Assembly (NCBI RefSeq): GCF_024970185.1
Contig: NZ_CP103965.1
Span: forward strand, 4,731,001-4,795,000
Length of the DNA: 64,000 bases
Origin: Pseudomonas sp. N3-W
GTDB lineage: Bacteria > Pseudomonadota > Gammaproteobacteria > Pseudomonadales > Pseudomonadaceae
Reading direction: 5' to 3'
In this document: piece after piece, positions 30,426 to 38,796 of the stretch
How positions within the stretch are numbered: position 1 is the first letter of the stretch
Layout: the number at the start of each line of letters is the position of its first letter
Made by a program: the position numbers and the translations under genes
The notes under the pieces: model-generated
Seen by the model: the letters and a program-made list of their open reading frames with translations, nothing else
What the model was told of the DNA's origin: nothing
The model's database searches: none

Positions 30426-31241
30426 TCAGTTGGCGGGGTGTTTGGCCTTGGCGCGCATCTTGTCGGCCATGACGGTCATTTCGTTGTAGAGCAATTGCGG
30501 GTTCTTCTGCTTGATCGCCCAGGCCATACGGCCCTGCTCATGGGGCAGAATCATGAACTCGCCGTCGGCGACCTGCTTGAAGATGTAGTCGGCAATGTCG
30601 GTGGCAGTGATCGGTGAACTCTCGAGCAACTTGCCGACTTGGGCCTTCATCGCCGGGGTCGGGCCGCGAAAAGAGTCCAGCAGGTTGGTCTGGAAGAACG
30701 AGGGGCATACCACATGCACGCCAACTTCCTGCTGCGCCAGTTCGATCAGCAGGCTTTCGGACAACGCCACCACGCCGGCCTTGGCCACGTTGTAATTGCT
30801 CATGGCCGGGCCCTGCATCAAGGCAGCCATCGAGGCGATATTGATGATCTTGCCTTTGCTCTGTTCCAGCAGCGGCAGGAACGCCTTGCAGCCCTTGACC
30901 ACGCCCATCAGGTTGATCGCGATCTGCCAGTCCCAGTCTTCAAGGGACAGCTCGCTGAAGAAGCCGCCCGACGCCACGCCAGCATTGTTGACGATGATGT
31001 CGATGCCACCGAGTTTTTCTTCGCAGGCCTGGGCAAACGCCGTCAACTGGCTGTAGTCACGCACATCGCAACGCTGGGTGAAGCCATCGCCACCTGCCTC
31101 ACGCACCTGCTTCAGGGTTTCTTGCAGGCCCGGCTCGCTGACGTCCGACAAGGCCAGTTGCCAGCCCTCGCGGGCCCAGCGCAGCGCGATTTCGCGACCC
31201 AGGCCGGAGCCCGCGCCAGTGATCATCATGCGATTTTGCAT
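30426..31241 (-). CDS. SDR family oxidoreductase
   Basis: A 271-residue classical short-chain dehydrogenase. TGAGSGLG is at residues ~8-15, NNAG in the middle, and the catalytic tyrosine/lysine sit in YNVAK. The C-terminal part (GRMAWAIKQKNPQLLYNEM) is typical of a Pseudomonas SDR subgroup of unknown substrate. It is separated from ynfA by 64 bases and might share its transcript. Confidence 0.85.
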   Translation of the reverse strand: MQNRMMITGAGSGLGREIALRWAREGWQLALSDVSEPGLQETLKQVREAGGDGFTQRCDVRDYSQLTAFAQACEEKLGGIDIIVNNAGVASGGFFSELSLEDWDWQIAINLMGVVKGCKAFLPLLEQSKGKIINIASMAALMQGPAMSNYNVAKAGVVALSESLLIELAQQEVGVHVVCPSFFQTNLLDSFRGPTPAMKAQVGKLLESSPITATDIADYIFKQVADGEFMILPHEQGRMAWAIKQKNPQLLYNEMTVMADKMRAKAKHPAN

Positions 31242-31513
31242 AGCGAACAGCCTTGTTGTTCCGGGGAGATCTGGCGAGTGTAGCGAAGGAACTTACCCGA
31301 GCCACGCTCCATCAGATTGCTGAATGGCCCAGGCAAAGCCGGCGATCACGGTGCAACTAAAAGAAATAACGCACTTTTCAAAAAAACATTAAAAAACTTG
31401 GAATTTTCTTTCAGCTACACCAGTCGGATTTATTAAGCAGTTCGGATTCATTCCAGTCCAGCTGACAGTTAAGAGCTACGTCATTCCAGAACACTTCGAA
31501 CAAGGAAATAGAC

Positions 31514-31666
31514 ATGGGCACCATTCTGATCGTTATTCTAATTCTGCTGCTGGTCGGCGGTTTGCCAGTCTTCCCGCACTCAAGAAGTTGGGGTTATGGC
31601 CCGTCAGGCATTATCGGTGTGGTATTGATTGTGCTGATCGTCTTGCTGTTGATGGGCAGGATATAG
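31514..31666 (+). CDS. DUF3309-like small membrane protein
   Basis: A 50-residue peptide with two hydrophobic segments separated by the conserved WGYGPSG turn, the pattern of DUF3309 proteins (from memory). AAGGAA lies upstream of the ATG. The preceding ~200 bases are AT-rich. A strong bidirectional terminator follows 15 bases after the stop. Function unknown; such peptides are often stress-induced. Confidence 0.8.
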   Translation: MGTILIVILILLLVGGLPVFPHSRSWGYGPSGIIGVVLIVLIVLLLMGRI

Positions 31667-31680
31667 AGATTTAGCAGGCA

Positions 31681-31712
31681 AAAAAAAGAGGCTCTTGAAG
31701 AGCCTCTTTTTT
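31681..31712. terminator. Bidirectional intrinsic terminator
   Basis: A 13-bp perfect stem (AAAAAGAGGCTCT / AGAGCCTCTTTTT, loop TGA) has A-runs and T-runs on the two sides. It can end both the DUF3309 gene on the plus strand and the sulfatase gene on the minus strand. Confidence 0.92.
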
Positions 31713-31725
31713 ATTGCCTGAAGTA

Positions 31726-33819
31726 TTAGTCCGGCTTGCCGTTAACCACACCGGCGGTGTTGTCCAGCAAGCTCTTGGTCGCCGTTTGCAGGAACGCTTC
31801 GAGCTTGAGTTTCAGCTCGGCGGTCCGCGGAGCATCAGGGATGATCTCAGCGTGCGGATTGGCACCCAGTTCGTACTGGTACATCTTTGGCGCCATTTCC
31901 TTTTCCTTCGGCAGAACCAGGATCTGGTCAGCAGTGACGATGGCGGTGGTCTGTTCGCTGCCCGAAGGCTTGATCACACCAAAACCGGTATCGCCTGCAG
32001 GCAGGTTGAGCAAGTCACGCCCCCAGCACTGATGACGCACTTCACCACCGATGCGCCCCATGATGGTCGGCACGATGTCGATCTGCGTACCCACGGTGTG
32101 GTCACGCTGACCGAATTTTTCCTGGATGCCCGGCGCGATCATCAGCATCGGCACGTTGAAGCGGCCCAGGTCCATTTCGGTGATCTGGCGCTCGTTGCCG
32201 AAACCGTGGTCGCCCACGATCACAAACAGGGTTTCCTTGAAGTACGGCTCCTTGCGGGCCTTTTCAAAGAACTGCCCCAATGCCCAGTCGGCGTAACGCA
32301 TGGCCGTCAAATGCTCGTTCAGGCTGCCACGATCGGTCACAGGCTCAACCGGCAATGGCGTCGGCAGCGCATACGGGGTGTGGTTGGACAGGGTTTGCAA
32401 CAGCGCATAGAACGGCTTGCCGTTTTCCCGCGCCTTGAGCTCTACCAGACCACGGTCGAACATGTCCTGGTCGGACACGCCCCAGGTCGGGTCGGAGAAC
32501 ACCGGGTTGACGAAGTCGTTACGGCCAACGAAGTTGGTCATGCCCTGGTTGCTGAAGAAGCCGGACTGGTTATCCCAGGCGAAATCACCGTTATAGACAT
32601 ACACGTCGTCATACTTGCGCGCGCTGAGCAGCTGCGGCAGGCCCGACAGTTTGTGGCTGCCTTCGGGGGTCTGCATCAGGTATTCGAAACCCGGCAGGTT
32701 CGGGAAGCAGGCCATGGTGGCAAACATGCCCTGGTGGGTATGGGTGCCGTTGGAGAAAAAGCGGTCGAACAACAGGCCTTCCTTGGACAGTTTGTCCAGG
32801 TACGGCGTGATGTTGCCCGGTGCGCCCAGCGCGCCGACCGAGTGACCGGCCATGCTTTCCATCAGGATCACAACGACGTTCTTGATCGGCAGGGTCTTTT
32901 CGGCTGGCGGCGTGTAGTCGCGACGCACAGCGGCAATGTCGGCATCCACCAGTTTTTCGTCCGCAAGCACCAGCATGTCACGTACCACTTTCTGCGCTTG
33001 AGCTTGCGGCAGGGTGGCCTTCCAGATGTTGTCGCGATCTTCGGACATCCGGTCCTTGGCCGCTGCGATCAGCGACAGCGAACCGTTGAGGCCCAGCTGG
33101 TTGGCGAAGTTCGAATCGGTGGTGTAGACGTCACCCCAGCGCAGTGGCGGGCCTTGACGCAAGGTGCCACGGGCGGCAACGACGCAGATCAGCAGGCAGA
33201 CCACAAACACCGCGATGCGCGCGTACCAGGGGGCAATCTGGCGAGTGCCGATGCTGCCGCCGCTGAACGGACCGCGTGGACGGGTGGCGCGGTCGGCGCC
33301 CTTGAACGCCAGGGTCAGGATCACGGTGCCCACGGCCCAGGCCAGCAGGTAGCGAACCACCGGGAAACCGTACCAGAGCATGCTCATTACGGTTTTCGGG
33401 TCTTCCTTGACGTACTGGAAGACCAGGCCGTTGAGGCGCTGGTGGAATTCGCGGTAGAAGTCCATCTCCATCAGGCCGAGGAACAGCGCGATGCTGGACG
33501 CGATGGTCAGCCAGAAACGGAAGAACCCGCGAGCGGCCATGGCACGTGCGCTGAACAGCGCCAGCACCAGCGGAACACAGATGTAGACCACCAGGCGCAG
33601 GTCGAAACGCAGGCCGTTGGCGAAGGCTTCGAAAAAGGTCGAGGCCGGGGTGTCGAGGATCATCTCGCGGTTGTACACCAGCAGCGCGACGCGCAGCAGG
33701 CTGAACATGACCATCATGACCAGAGCGCACAACAGCGTGTAGGCCAGATGCGATTTGACGGTCGGTTGCAGCAGGCGACTAGAAGCTCGCTGCTGATTCA
33801 GGGCGTCCGGGTTTGCCAT
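31726..33819 (-). CDS. LTA-synthase-like membrane sulfatase / phosphoglycerol transferase
   Basis: A 697-residue protein with five N-terminal membrane helices (~27-215) and a large periplasmic alkaline-phosphatase/sulfatase domain (~320-650). Metal-site motifs are VVVILMES (first acidic ligand), SNGTHTHQG with a candidate nucleophilic threonine, and FVIVGDHGFG. Gram-negative relatives transfer phosphoglycerol or phosphoethanolamine to periplasmic glucans or lipids. The gene stands alone with a ~460-bp upstream region and the bidirectional terminator behind it. Substrate not determined. Confidence 0.85.
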   Translation of the reverse strand: MANPDALNQQRASSRLLQPTVKSHLAYTLLCALVMMVMFSLLRVALLVYNREMILDTPASTFFEAFANGLRFDLRLVVYICVPLVLALFSARAMAARGFFRFWLTIASSIALFLGLMEMDFYREFHQRLNGLVFQYVKEDPKTVMSMLWYGFPVVRYLLAWAVGTVILTLAFKGADRATRPRGPFSGGSIGTRQIAPWYARIAVFVVCLLICVVAARGTLRQGPPLRWGDVYTTDSNFANQLGLNGSLSLIAAAKDRMSEDRDNIWKATLPQAQAQKVVRDMLVLADEKLVDADIAAVRRDYTPPAEKTLPIKNVVVILMESMAGHSVGALGAPGNITPYLDKLSKEGLLFDRFFSNGTHTHQGMFATMACFPNLPGFEYLMQTPEGSHKLSGLPQLLSARKYDDVYVYNGDFAWDNQSGFFSNQGMTNFVGRNDFVNPVFSDPTWGVSDQDMFDRGLVELKARENGKPFYALLQTLSNHTPYALPTPLPVEPVTDRGSLNEHLTAMRYADWALGQFFEKARKEPYFKETLFVIVGDHGFGNERQITEMDLGRFNVPMLMIAPGIQEKFGQRDHTVGTQIDIVPTIMGRIGGEVRHQCWGRDLLNLPAGDTGFGVIKPSGSEQTTAIVTADQILVLPKEKEMAPKMYQYELGANPHAEIIPDAPRTAELKLKLEAFLQTATKSLLDNTAGVVNGKPD

Positions 33820-34233
33820 GTCGTTTTAGGACCCATTGGAAGTTTAAGTTTCAAAAATACAGCTGCGCCCTGCCCTCTGTTGGCCAGAACTCGGCCTCGG
33901 GGCTTGCGCGGTGCGCAAATGTTGCACGATCGTTCGCGCCATTGCCATTGATTACTGTCCGCAACAGCGAACTCTGTGCTGCGGCGCTCTGGAACAGGGA
34001 CTTTGATGCAAAGTTCAGGGGGAAATCACGAGTGCGAATTGTCTTGGAGGCTTTGTGAAAATTTCGTACAGCGCATATTAGGTAACACAATAAACCCCAG
34101 CCAGAGGCAGAAACTGTGGGAGCGGGCTTGCCCGCGAAGAGGCCCTCAACTTCAACATCAATGTTGAACGTGCCGACGCCATCGCAGGCAAGCCAGCTCC
34201 CACAGGGATTGTGGGCAGCCGCGTCTTTAAAGC
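33820..34233. other. Intergenic region with promoter and REP doublet
   Basis: Upstream of the sulfatase gene, the section 33840-34090 is AT-richer and free of a convincing gene; it probably contains the sulfatase promoter. The remainder is taken up by a REPIN at 34114-34207. Confidence 0.6.
34114..34207. repeat. REP doublet (REPIN)
   Basis: Forward core TGTGGGAGCGGGCTTGCCCG and inverse core GCAGGCAAGCCAGCTCCCAC. The linker contains TTCAACATCAATGTTGAA, itself a small palindrome. Confidence 0.88.
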
Positions 34234-34261
34234 AAAACGCCCCGAACCAGTCGGGGCGTTT
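34234..34261 (-). terminator. Intrinsic terminator of the START-domain gene
   Basis: On the minus strand the stem AAACGCCCCG/CGGGGCGTTT with a seven-base loop ends in TTTT, 18 bases after the gene's stop codon. Confidence 0.85.
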
Positions 34262-34279
34262 ATCGAAGCCGCTACGCCG

Positions 34280-34885
34280 TCACTTCTCCGCGCGCGCCTT
34301 CAAGGCTTTCAAGGTGTTGAACGGCGCATCAACCACGAACTTGTTCGCCACCATCGCTGGCACGCTGCCGCCAGGCTCGGTGTGGACCTGGTAGGTCACT
34401 TCGACCTGGTCGCCCTTGGGCACGAACTTCCAGAACCCCTCAACCTGAGCAACCCGCACAAAGCCTTTTTCTTCAGGCACGTAGGTCGGCACGCCTTCAA
34501 GTTTGCGGGTCAGGCTGCCATCGGCGCCTTCGACGGTGGTGACATGCAGCACCGAGTCACGCGGGGTAACGGGCCATGGGGTATTGAACTGCGTGTAAGT
34601 CCAGCTCTGATCGCCGTCGTGCTTGAGCAGCTTCTGCATCTTGCATTCGTGAATCCAGGAGCAGGCGCCCGCCACGTCTTCCTGCAACGCGCGCAGTTTG
34701 GCCATGGTGGTTTTCATCAGGGTGACGCCCTGATAGGCCTTGTAGTCGGAGCCGGGCACTTCACTCAAGGAAACCTTGATACCGTCCTCGTTCTTGGCGA
34801 CTTTCCAGTCCTCGGCCCAAGCGGCCGAAGTGGCCAGCACTGCCGTCAAACCACACAGCACAGCAATACGATGCAGCGAACCCAT
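34280..34885 (-). CDS. Exported START-domain lipid-binding protein
   Basis: A 201-residue protein with a signal peptide (cleavage near AWA-ED, residue ~24) followed by a START/SRPBCC domain (DWKVAKNEDGIKV..., PWPVTPRDSVLHVT, GSVPAMVANKFVVDAPF). The ATG at 34885 has AAGGA upstream; a longer frame to 35152 overlaps the previous gene and is rejected. The START fold binds hydrophobic ligands, here presumably in the periplasm. It follows the YkgJ-type gene by 41 bases and ends at its own terminator. Confidence 0.87.
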   Translation of the reverse strand: MGSLHRIAVLCGLTAVLATSAAWAEDWKVAKNEDGIKVSLSEVPGSDYKAYQGVTLMKTTMAKLRALQEDVAGACSWIHECKMQKLLKHDGDQSWTYTQFNTPWPVTPRDSVLHVTTVEGADGSLTRKLEGVPTYVPEEKGFVRVAQVEGFWKFVPKGDQVEVTYQVHTEPGGSVPAMVANKFVVDAPFNTLKALKARAEK

Positions 34886-34926
34886 AGTCTTATTCCTTAT
34901 TGTTGAAGTTCCGTTCGTAAAACACA

Positions 34927-35181
34927 TCACGCCGCTGTCATTTGCTCCCACCAGCCAATCAACCTGATGGCTTCTTCGCTGCTGTTTCCACAGACGTCGG
35001 CATCGGCCTCGAAAGCAGAGCAAACGGCCGGACGCTCGGCCTGGCCAAAAATAGTGCACAGATTTTCGACAGACAGTTGCACGCAACGTTCTCCGGCGGG
35101 CTTGCCATTGGGCATGCCTGGAATCGGTGAACTGATGGAAGGGGCAATACAACAGGCGCCACAGCCTTCACGGCATTTCAT
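34927..35181 (-). CDS. YkgJ family cysteine-cluster protein
   Basis: An 84-residue protein starting MKCREGCGACC, with eight cysteines in the CxxxCGACC...C...C...C...C arrangement of YkgJ proteins, probably binding zinc or an iron-sulfur cluster. GAGGAG precedes the ATG at 35181. It may be co-transcribed with the START gene downstream. Function unknown. Confidence 0.85.
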   Translation of the reverse strand: MKCREGCGACCIAPSISSPIPGMPNGKPAGERCVQLSVENLCTIFGQAERPAVCSAFEADADVCGNSSEEAIRLIGWWEQMTAA

Positions 35182-35225
35182 GACGGCAGCTCCTCGCGAC
35201 GGGCAATGTGTTAAAGGGACCAAGA

Positions 35226-35274
35226 GGCGTTCTCAATCAGTTTTCCCACGACGGGAAAACTGATTGAGAACGCC
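35226..35274. repeat. Perfect 22-bp inverted repeat with five-base loop
   Basis: Arms 35226-35247 and 35253-35274 are exact reverse complements around ACGAC. The sequence is unrelated to the REP cores and has no T-run on either strand. It lies 45 bases upstream of the YkgJ-type start and 130 bases past the end of the next gene upstream. Confidence 0.9.
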
Positions 35275-35403
35275 CCCTATGCACAGAGTAACCGCTAAAA
35301 CGGTCGTTTTAAATTACCTGCGCCCGGGTTTTTACGCTTAAACGAACGTGACTGACCAGTCTCCGACAAAGCGTCTGGTCTGTGGGTCACGCTCGGGAAG
35401 GAT

Positions 35404-35880
35404 TTATTGCTTGAATTCGAAATCCAGCGCCGCGCCTTCAACATCGCGACGCTCTTCGTTACGCAGTTGCAGCTGCATTTCGTTGCTCAGCAGGCGACCG
35501 TTGAGCTGGAACGGACTGCTCTTTTCACCAAACATTTGCGGCAACACCGCATCGTGGCGGGGCAGTTGCACGGTGCCCACCGGTTTCATGTCCTTGACCA
35601 GTTCCGGCGGCAGACGCAAATCCAGCTTGGCCGCTGGCAATCTGGTTTTTGCCACTTCACTGGCGGGTTTCGATTTGGACGCAATCGGCGCGCGTTTCTT
35701 CACCGCGGCGGCTTTCTTTGTCGCCGGGGCCGTTTTTTTCGTCGCAACCGGCTTCTTCGGCGCTGTCTGGGCGCTGTCCGTGGCCGGTTTATCCGGGACA
35801 GTCGCAGCCATGACAGAGACCGGCAGAACAGTGGTCAATAGACAGATCGACAACCAGGCGGCAGAAAAAATCGTTTTCAT
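35404..35880 (-). CDS. Exported Lys/Ala/Pro-rich protein of unknown function
   Basis: A 158-residue protein with a signal peptide (MKTIFSAAWLSICLLTTVLP..., cleavage near VMA-AT). A low-complexity Lys/Ala/Pro/Thr linker covers ~35-90, and a C-terminal conserved patch (LDLRLPPELVKDM..., LLSNEMQLQLRNEE) follows. Similar Pseudomonas proteins have been labelled translation initiation factor 2 because of the basic linker; that label is not supported here by any GTPase motif. The ATG at 35880 is chosen because it starts the signal peptide. Probably periplasmic or cell-wall associated. Confidence 0.7.
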   Translation of the reverse strand: MKTIFSAAWLSICLLTTVLPVSVMAATVPDKPATDSAQTAPKKPVATKKTAPATKKAAAVKKRAPIASKSKPASEVAKTRLPAAKLDLRLPPELVKDMKPVGTVQLPRHDAVLPQMFGEKSSPFQLNGRLLSNEMQLQLRNEERRDVEGAALDFEFKQ

Positions 35881-35970
35881 GGACCCTACGACACTAACGG
35901 CAGAGGGCCATATGCTCGCCTGTTGCGCGCGACATGACAAGCGCGGGCAGTTCATGAACTGCCTGGCCAG

Positions 35971-37410
35971 TCAAAAACCGCTGGAGGTCTCCTGGCACAG
36001 CTGGGTCGCCAGCAGCCCGAGGGTCATCAACGCCCGCTCGGCTTCACGGTTCCACGGAATGCCGCAGTTCAGGCGGATGCAGTGGTTGAACTGCTCGGTA
36101 TTACTGAAGATCAGCCCCGGCGCGATGCTGATACCTTGCTGCAACGCCCGCACATGCAATTCCTGGGTATTGACCCGTCCCGGCAGGCTGACCCACAGAA
36201 TGAAACCGCCCGTAGGCCGGGTCATTTGCGTGCCTTCGGGAAAGTATTGCTGAACCGCCAGTTGAAAGGCGCTGAGGTTCTTGCGGTATTCCTGGCGGAT
36301 GTAGCGCAAGTGCCGGTCGTAGCCGCCGTTCTCCAGATACGCCGCAATGCCCATTTGCGTGACGCTGCACGCCGAATGGGTGCTGAACGTCTGCAAACGC
36401 TGGATCTCCTGCTGATACTTGCCGGCAATCATCCAGCCGATCCGCACACCCGGCGACAGGGTTTTGGAAAAGCTTGAGCAATAGATCACGCGGTCCAGCC
36501 GATCATAGGCCTTGAGGGACTTGGTGCGACCCTGTTCGAACATCAGCTCGCCGTAGATATCGTCCTCGACAATCTGGATATCGAAATCCGAGGCCAGGCG
36601 CAGCAATTGTTTCTGCCGCTCTTCGGGCATGGTGCCACCCAGTGGATTGCTCAGGCGCGTGGTCAATACCAGCGCCTTGATCGACCACTGGTTGGCCGCC
36701 AGTTGCAGGGCTTCAAGGCTCATGCCGGTGGCTGGATCGCTGGGGATCTCGATGACTTTGAGGCCCAGCAGGTCGGCCAGTTGCAGCAAGCCGTAATAGG
36801 TTGGCGACTCGGCGGCGATCAGATCGCCCGGTCGGGTCAGTACCCGCAGCGACATCTGCAACGCATCGACGCAGCCGTGGGTGATCACCACTTCCGAGGG
36901 GTCGACCACCACGCCAGCATCGCGCATGCGAATCGCCACCTGACGGCGCAACGGCTCGAAACCAGGGCTGAACATGTAGCTGAACGCCCGAGGACTATGG
37001 AAACGGGTGACTTTGGCCAGTTGCTGGTGCAAAGCTCGCACCGGTAGATAATCGACACTCGGCACCGCCGCGCCCAGCGGGAAAACGCCTTCGCGGCGCG
37101 ACTCGACCAACACTTGCTGAATGATGCTGCTGCGGGTGACCAGGCCGGGCCGCTCGACCCGTGCAATGTCCGGGGTCGGCGCCGTCAGGGCCGGGGTCTG
37201 GTGCACGTAGTAACCCGATTGTGGCCGGGCGCGGATCAGCCCCTGGTCTTCCAGGTTCGCGTATGCCTGCAACACTGTCGCGTGGCTGACGTTGAGCTGC
37301 GAACTCATCTTGCGCACCGATGGCACGCGCTCGCCGGGTTGATAGACACCGCGGCGGATATCTTCGGCCAGCTGTTGAGCAATACGTTGGTACAGCAAGA
37401 GATTGGTCAT
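35971..37410 (-). CDS. MocR-type transcriptional regulator (GntR HTH + aminotransferase domain)
   Basis: A 479-residue protein with an N-terminal winged helix (~1-75; GERVPSVRKMSSQLNVSHATVLQAYANLEDQGLI) and a class I aminotransferase-like domain (~115-470). The PLP-binding lysine is in SSFSKTLSPGVRIGW. MocR regulators sense PLP or a PLP-amine adduct. Three copies of AACTGTNCCG in the region upstream are candidate operators. The target gene is not obvious, as the neighbours are unrelated. Confidence 0.88.
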   Translation of the reverse strand: MTNLLLYQRIAQQLAEDIRRGVYQPGERVPSVRKMSSQLNVSHATVLQAYANLEDQGLIRARPQSGYYVHQTPALTAPTPDIARVERPGLVTRSSIIQQVLVESRREGVFPLGAAVPSVDYLPVRALHQQLAKVTRFHSPRAFSYMFSPGFEPLRRQVAIRMRDAGVVVDPSEVVITHGCVDALQMSLRVLTRPGDLIAAESPTYYGLLQLADLLGLKVIEIPSDPATGMSLEALQLAANQWSIKALVLTTRLSNPLGGTMPEERQKQLLRLASDFDIQIVEDDIYGELMFEQGRTKSLKAYDRLDRVIYCSSFSKTLSPGVRIGWMIAGKYQQEIQRLQTFSTHSACSVTQMGIAAYLENGGYDRHLRYIRQEYRKNLSAFQLAVQQYFPEGTQMTRPTGGFILWVSLPGRVNTQELHVRALQQGISIAPGLIFSNTEQFNHCIRLNCGIPWNREAERALMTLGLLATQLCQETSSGF

Positions 37411-37458
37411 GACGCAGCACTCGATTTCACGGGCATTTTATTTTTGTGTGAAACAATA

Positions 37459-37537
37459 CCGGAACAGTTTAGAAGTGTACGGGGACAGTTGCCACAATAG
37501 TCGACCGTACAGTGCAGTGACAGAAAAAACTGTACCG
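37459..37537. promoter_or_regulatory. Candidate MocR operators, three AACTGT-N-CCG motifs
   Basis: On the minus strand AACTGTTCCGG (37459-37469) and AACTGTCCCCG (37480-37490) are direct repeats 21 bp apart. On the plus strand AACTGTACCG is at 37528-37537. Direct repeats two helical turns apart fit the known MocR mode of binding. Inference only. Confidence 0.5.
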
Positions 37538-37571
37538 TTTTTTCAGGCAGTGAGCACTGATCGACAGGCGT

Positions 37572-37602
37572 AAAAAAACCCGGCGTTGCAGGGCAAGCCG
37601 GG
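37572..37602 (-). terminator. Intrinsic terminator of the OmpA-like operon
   Basis: Minus-strand stem CCCGGC/GCCGGG, extended internally by TTGC/GCAA, followed by seven T, directly after the OmpA family gene. Confidence 0.85.
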
Positions 37603-37621
37603 CTTTCCAGTAACGCCGTCC

Positions 37622-38434
37622 TTAGCGGGCGGCGCCGAGCTGGCCTTTTTCGTCGGAGAACACAATTTCCACGCGACGGTTCTGTGCACGCCCACGCTCG
37701 GTAGCGTTCACGTCCACCGGGTATTCGTCGCCATAACCTTCGACCTGAATGCGTTTGTCCTCGATGCCCAAATCCATCAGCACGTCCGCCACCGCTTGCG
37801 CACGGTCGCGGGACAGCTTGAGGTTTTCCTGTTTGCCGCCGGTGCTGTCGGTGTAGCCCTCGATGCGCACTACCCGCTTGGGGTTGAGCTGCAGAAACTG
37901 GACGATTTTCAGCACGACACGATTCGCCGAGTTTTTCAGCTCCGCTTCACCGGTATCAAACAGCACGTCCCCCAGGGTCATCACCAGACCGCGCTCGGTC
38001 TGGGTGGTGGCCAGCGCCACGATCTGTTCTTCGAGCCACTTGCCCTGCTGCTGCACGCTGAGCAACTTGGATTCGCGCAGGGCCAACTGTAAGCGCTGAC
38101 GCTCCAGTTCGAGCTTTGCCGCCTTCTCTTCGTTGAGCACCTGATTGGTGTGTTCACGGGCAATTTCGCTGTAACGCCGGCTCAGGTAGGCGTACTGCTC
38201 GACATCCGCGCCGCTGCCCCAATAAGTGGACAACCGATCAGCGCGGGCCAGTGATTCACCGGCGCGGATCACATCCTTGGGCGCGATGCGCAGCACGCTG
38301 GAGTCTTCCTTGACCTTCTGGAAATCGGCGCTGGCCTGCTGCAAGGCGGCTTCGCTGTGCTGACCGGCGCAACCGTAGAGGCTGGCCATGCTCGCCAGGA
38401 TCAAACCACCGAGGGCTTTGGACTTGAGGCTCAT
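37622..38434 (-). CDS. OmpA family lipoprotein with DUF4398-like N-terminus
   Basis: A 270-residue lipoprotein (lipobox LYGC, Cys22). Residues ~25-130 are helical and DUF4398-like. Residues ~150-260 form an OmpA C-terminal peptidoglycan-binding domain (DVLFDTGEAEL, EGYTDSTGGKQENLKLSRDRAQAV, RRVEIVF). It should anchor the outer membrane to peptidoglycan. Its start overlaps the stop of the upstream DUF4398 gene by four bases (ATGA), so the two are translationally coupled. Confidence 0.88.
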   Translation of the reverse strand: MSLKSKALGGLILASMASLYGCAGQHSEAALQQASADFQKVKEDSSVLRIAPKDVIRAGESLARADRLSTYWGSGADVEQYAYLSRRYSEIAREHTNQVLNEEKAAKLELERQRLQLALRESKLLSVQQQGKWLEEQIVALATTQTERGLVMTLGDVLFDTGEAELKNSANRVVLKIVQFLQLNPKRVVRIEGYTDSTGGKQENLKLSRDRAQAVADVLMDLGIEDKRIQVEGYGDEYPVDVNATERGRAQNRRVEIVFSDEKGQLGAAR

Positions 38435-38787
38435 TGGGCATCTCCCAGTTGCTTGCGCAGGCGAGCGATGCGGGTGTCGAGGACGTTCAACTGCTCCTGG
38501 CTCTTGAGGGTCAAAACCCGGGCTTCGGCCAGACGCGCGTCCAGCTCGGCCTGTTCGGCCCGCATGCGCGCGTTCTTGAAGGACTCGTCGACCATGTTGC
38601 CCTTGGCGCGATTGAACTTGTCCTCGGCCAGCTTCAGCTCGGGCACGGCGTCGGTGGTGGCACCCACGGCCTTGGCCTGTTCGATGGCCTGTTCGGTCAA
38701 GCGTATCTGTTCATTCGGCGCCGGATCGGCTGCACAACCCGCCAGAGCCAGAACGGCCAGGGCAGCGAAAAGAGGTCGAATACTCAC
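38431..38787 (-). CDS. DUF4398 lipoprotein
   Basis: A 118-residue lipoprotein (lipobox LAGC, Cys18) with a helical coiled-coil-like body (EQAIEQAKAVGATTDAVPELKLAEDKFNRAK). It is homologous in pattern to the N-terminal part of the following OmpA family protein, suggesting that the two pack together. The shared ATGA overlap indicates stoichiometric production. Function unknown. Confidence 0.82.
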   Translation of the reverse strand: MSIRPLFAALAVLALAGCAADPAPNEQIRLTEQAIEQAKAVGATTDAVPELKLAEDKFNRAKGNMVDESFKNARMRAEQAELDARLAEARVLTLKSQEQLNVLDTRIARLRKQLGDAQ

Positions 38788-38796
38788 TAAAAATCC

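Noticed and set aside
31714..33951. 745-codon plus-strand open frame
   Set aside because: Antisense to the LTA-synthase-like gene; composition typical of a reverse-frame shadow in GC-rich DNA.
35404..35880. Translation initiation factor IF-2-like protein
   Set aside because: The resemblance is limited to a Lys/Ala/Pro-rich linker; there is no GTPase domain and the protein has a signal peptide.
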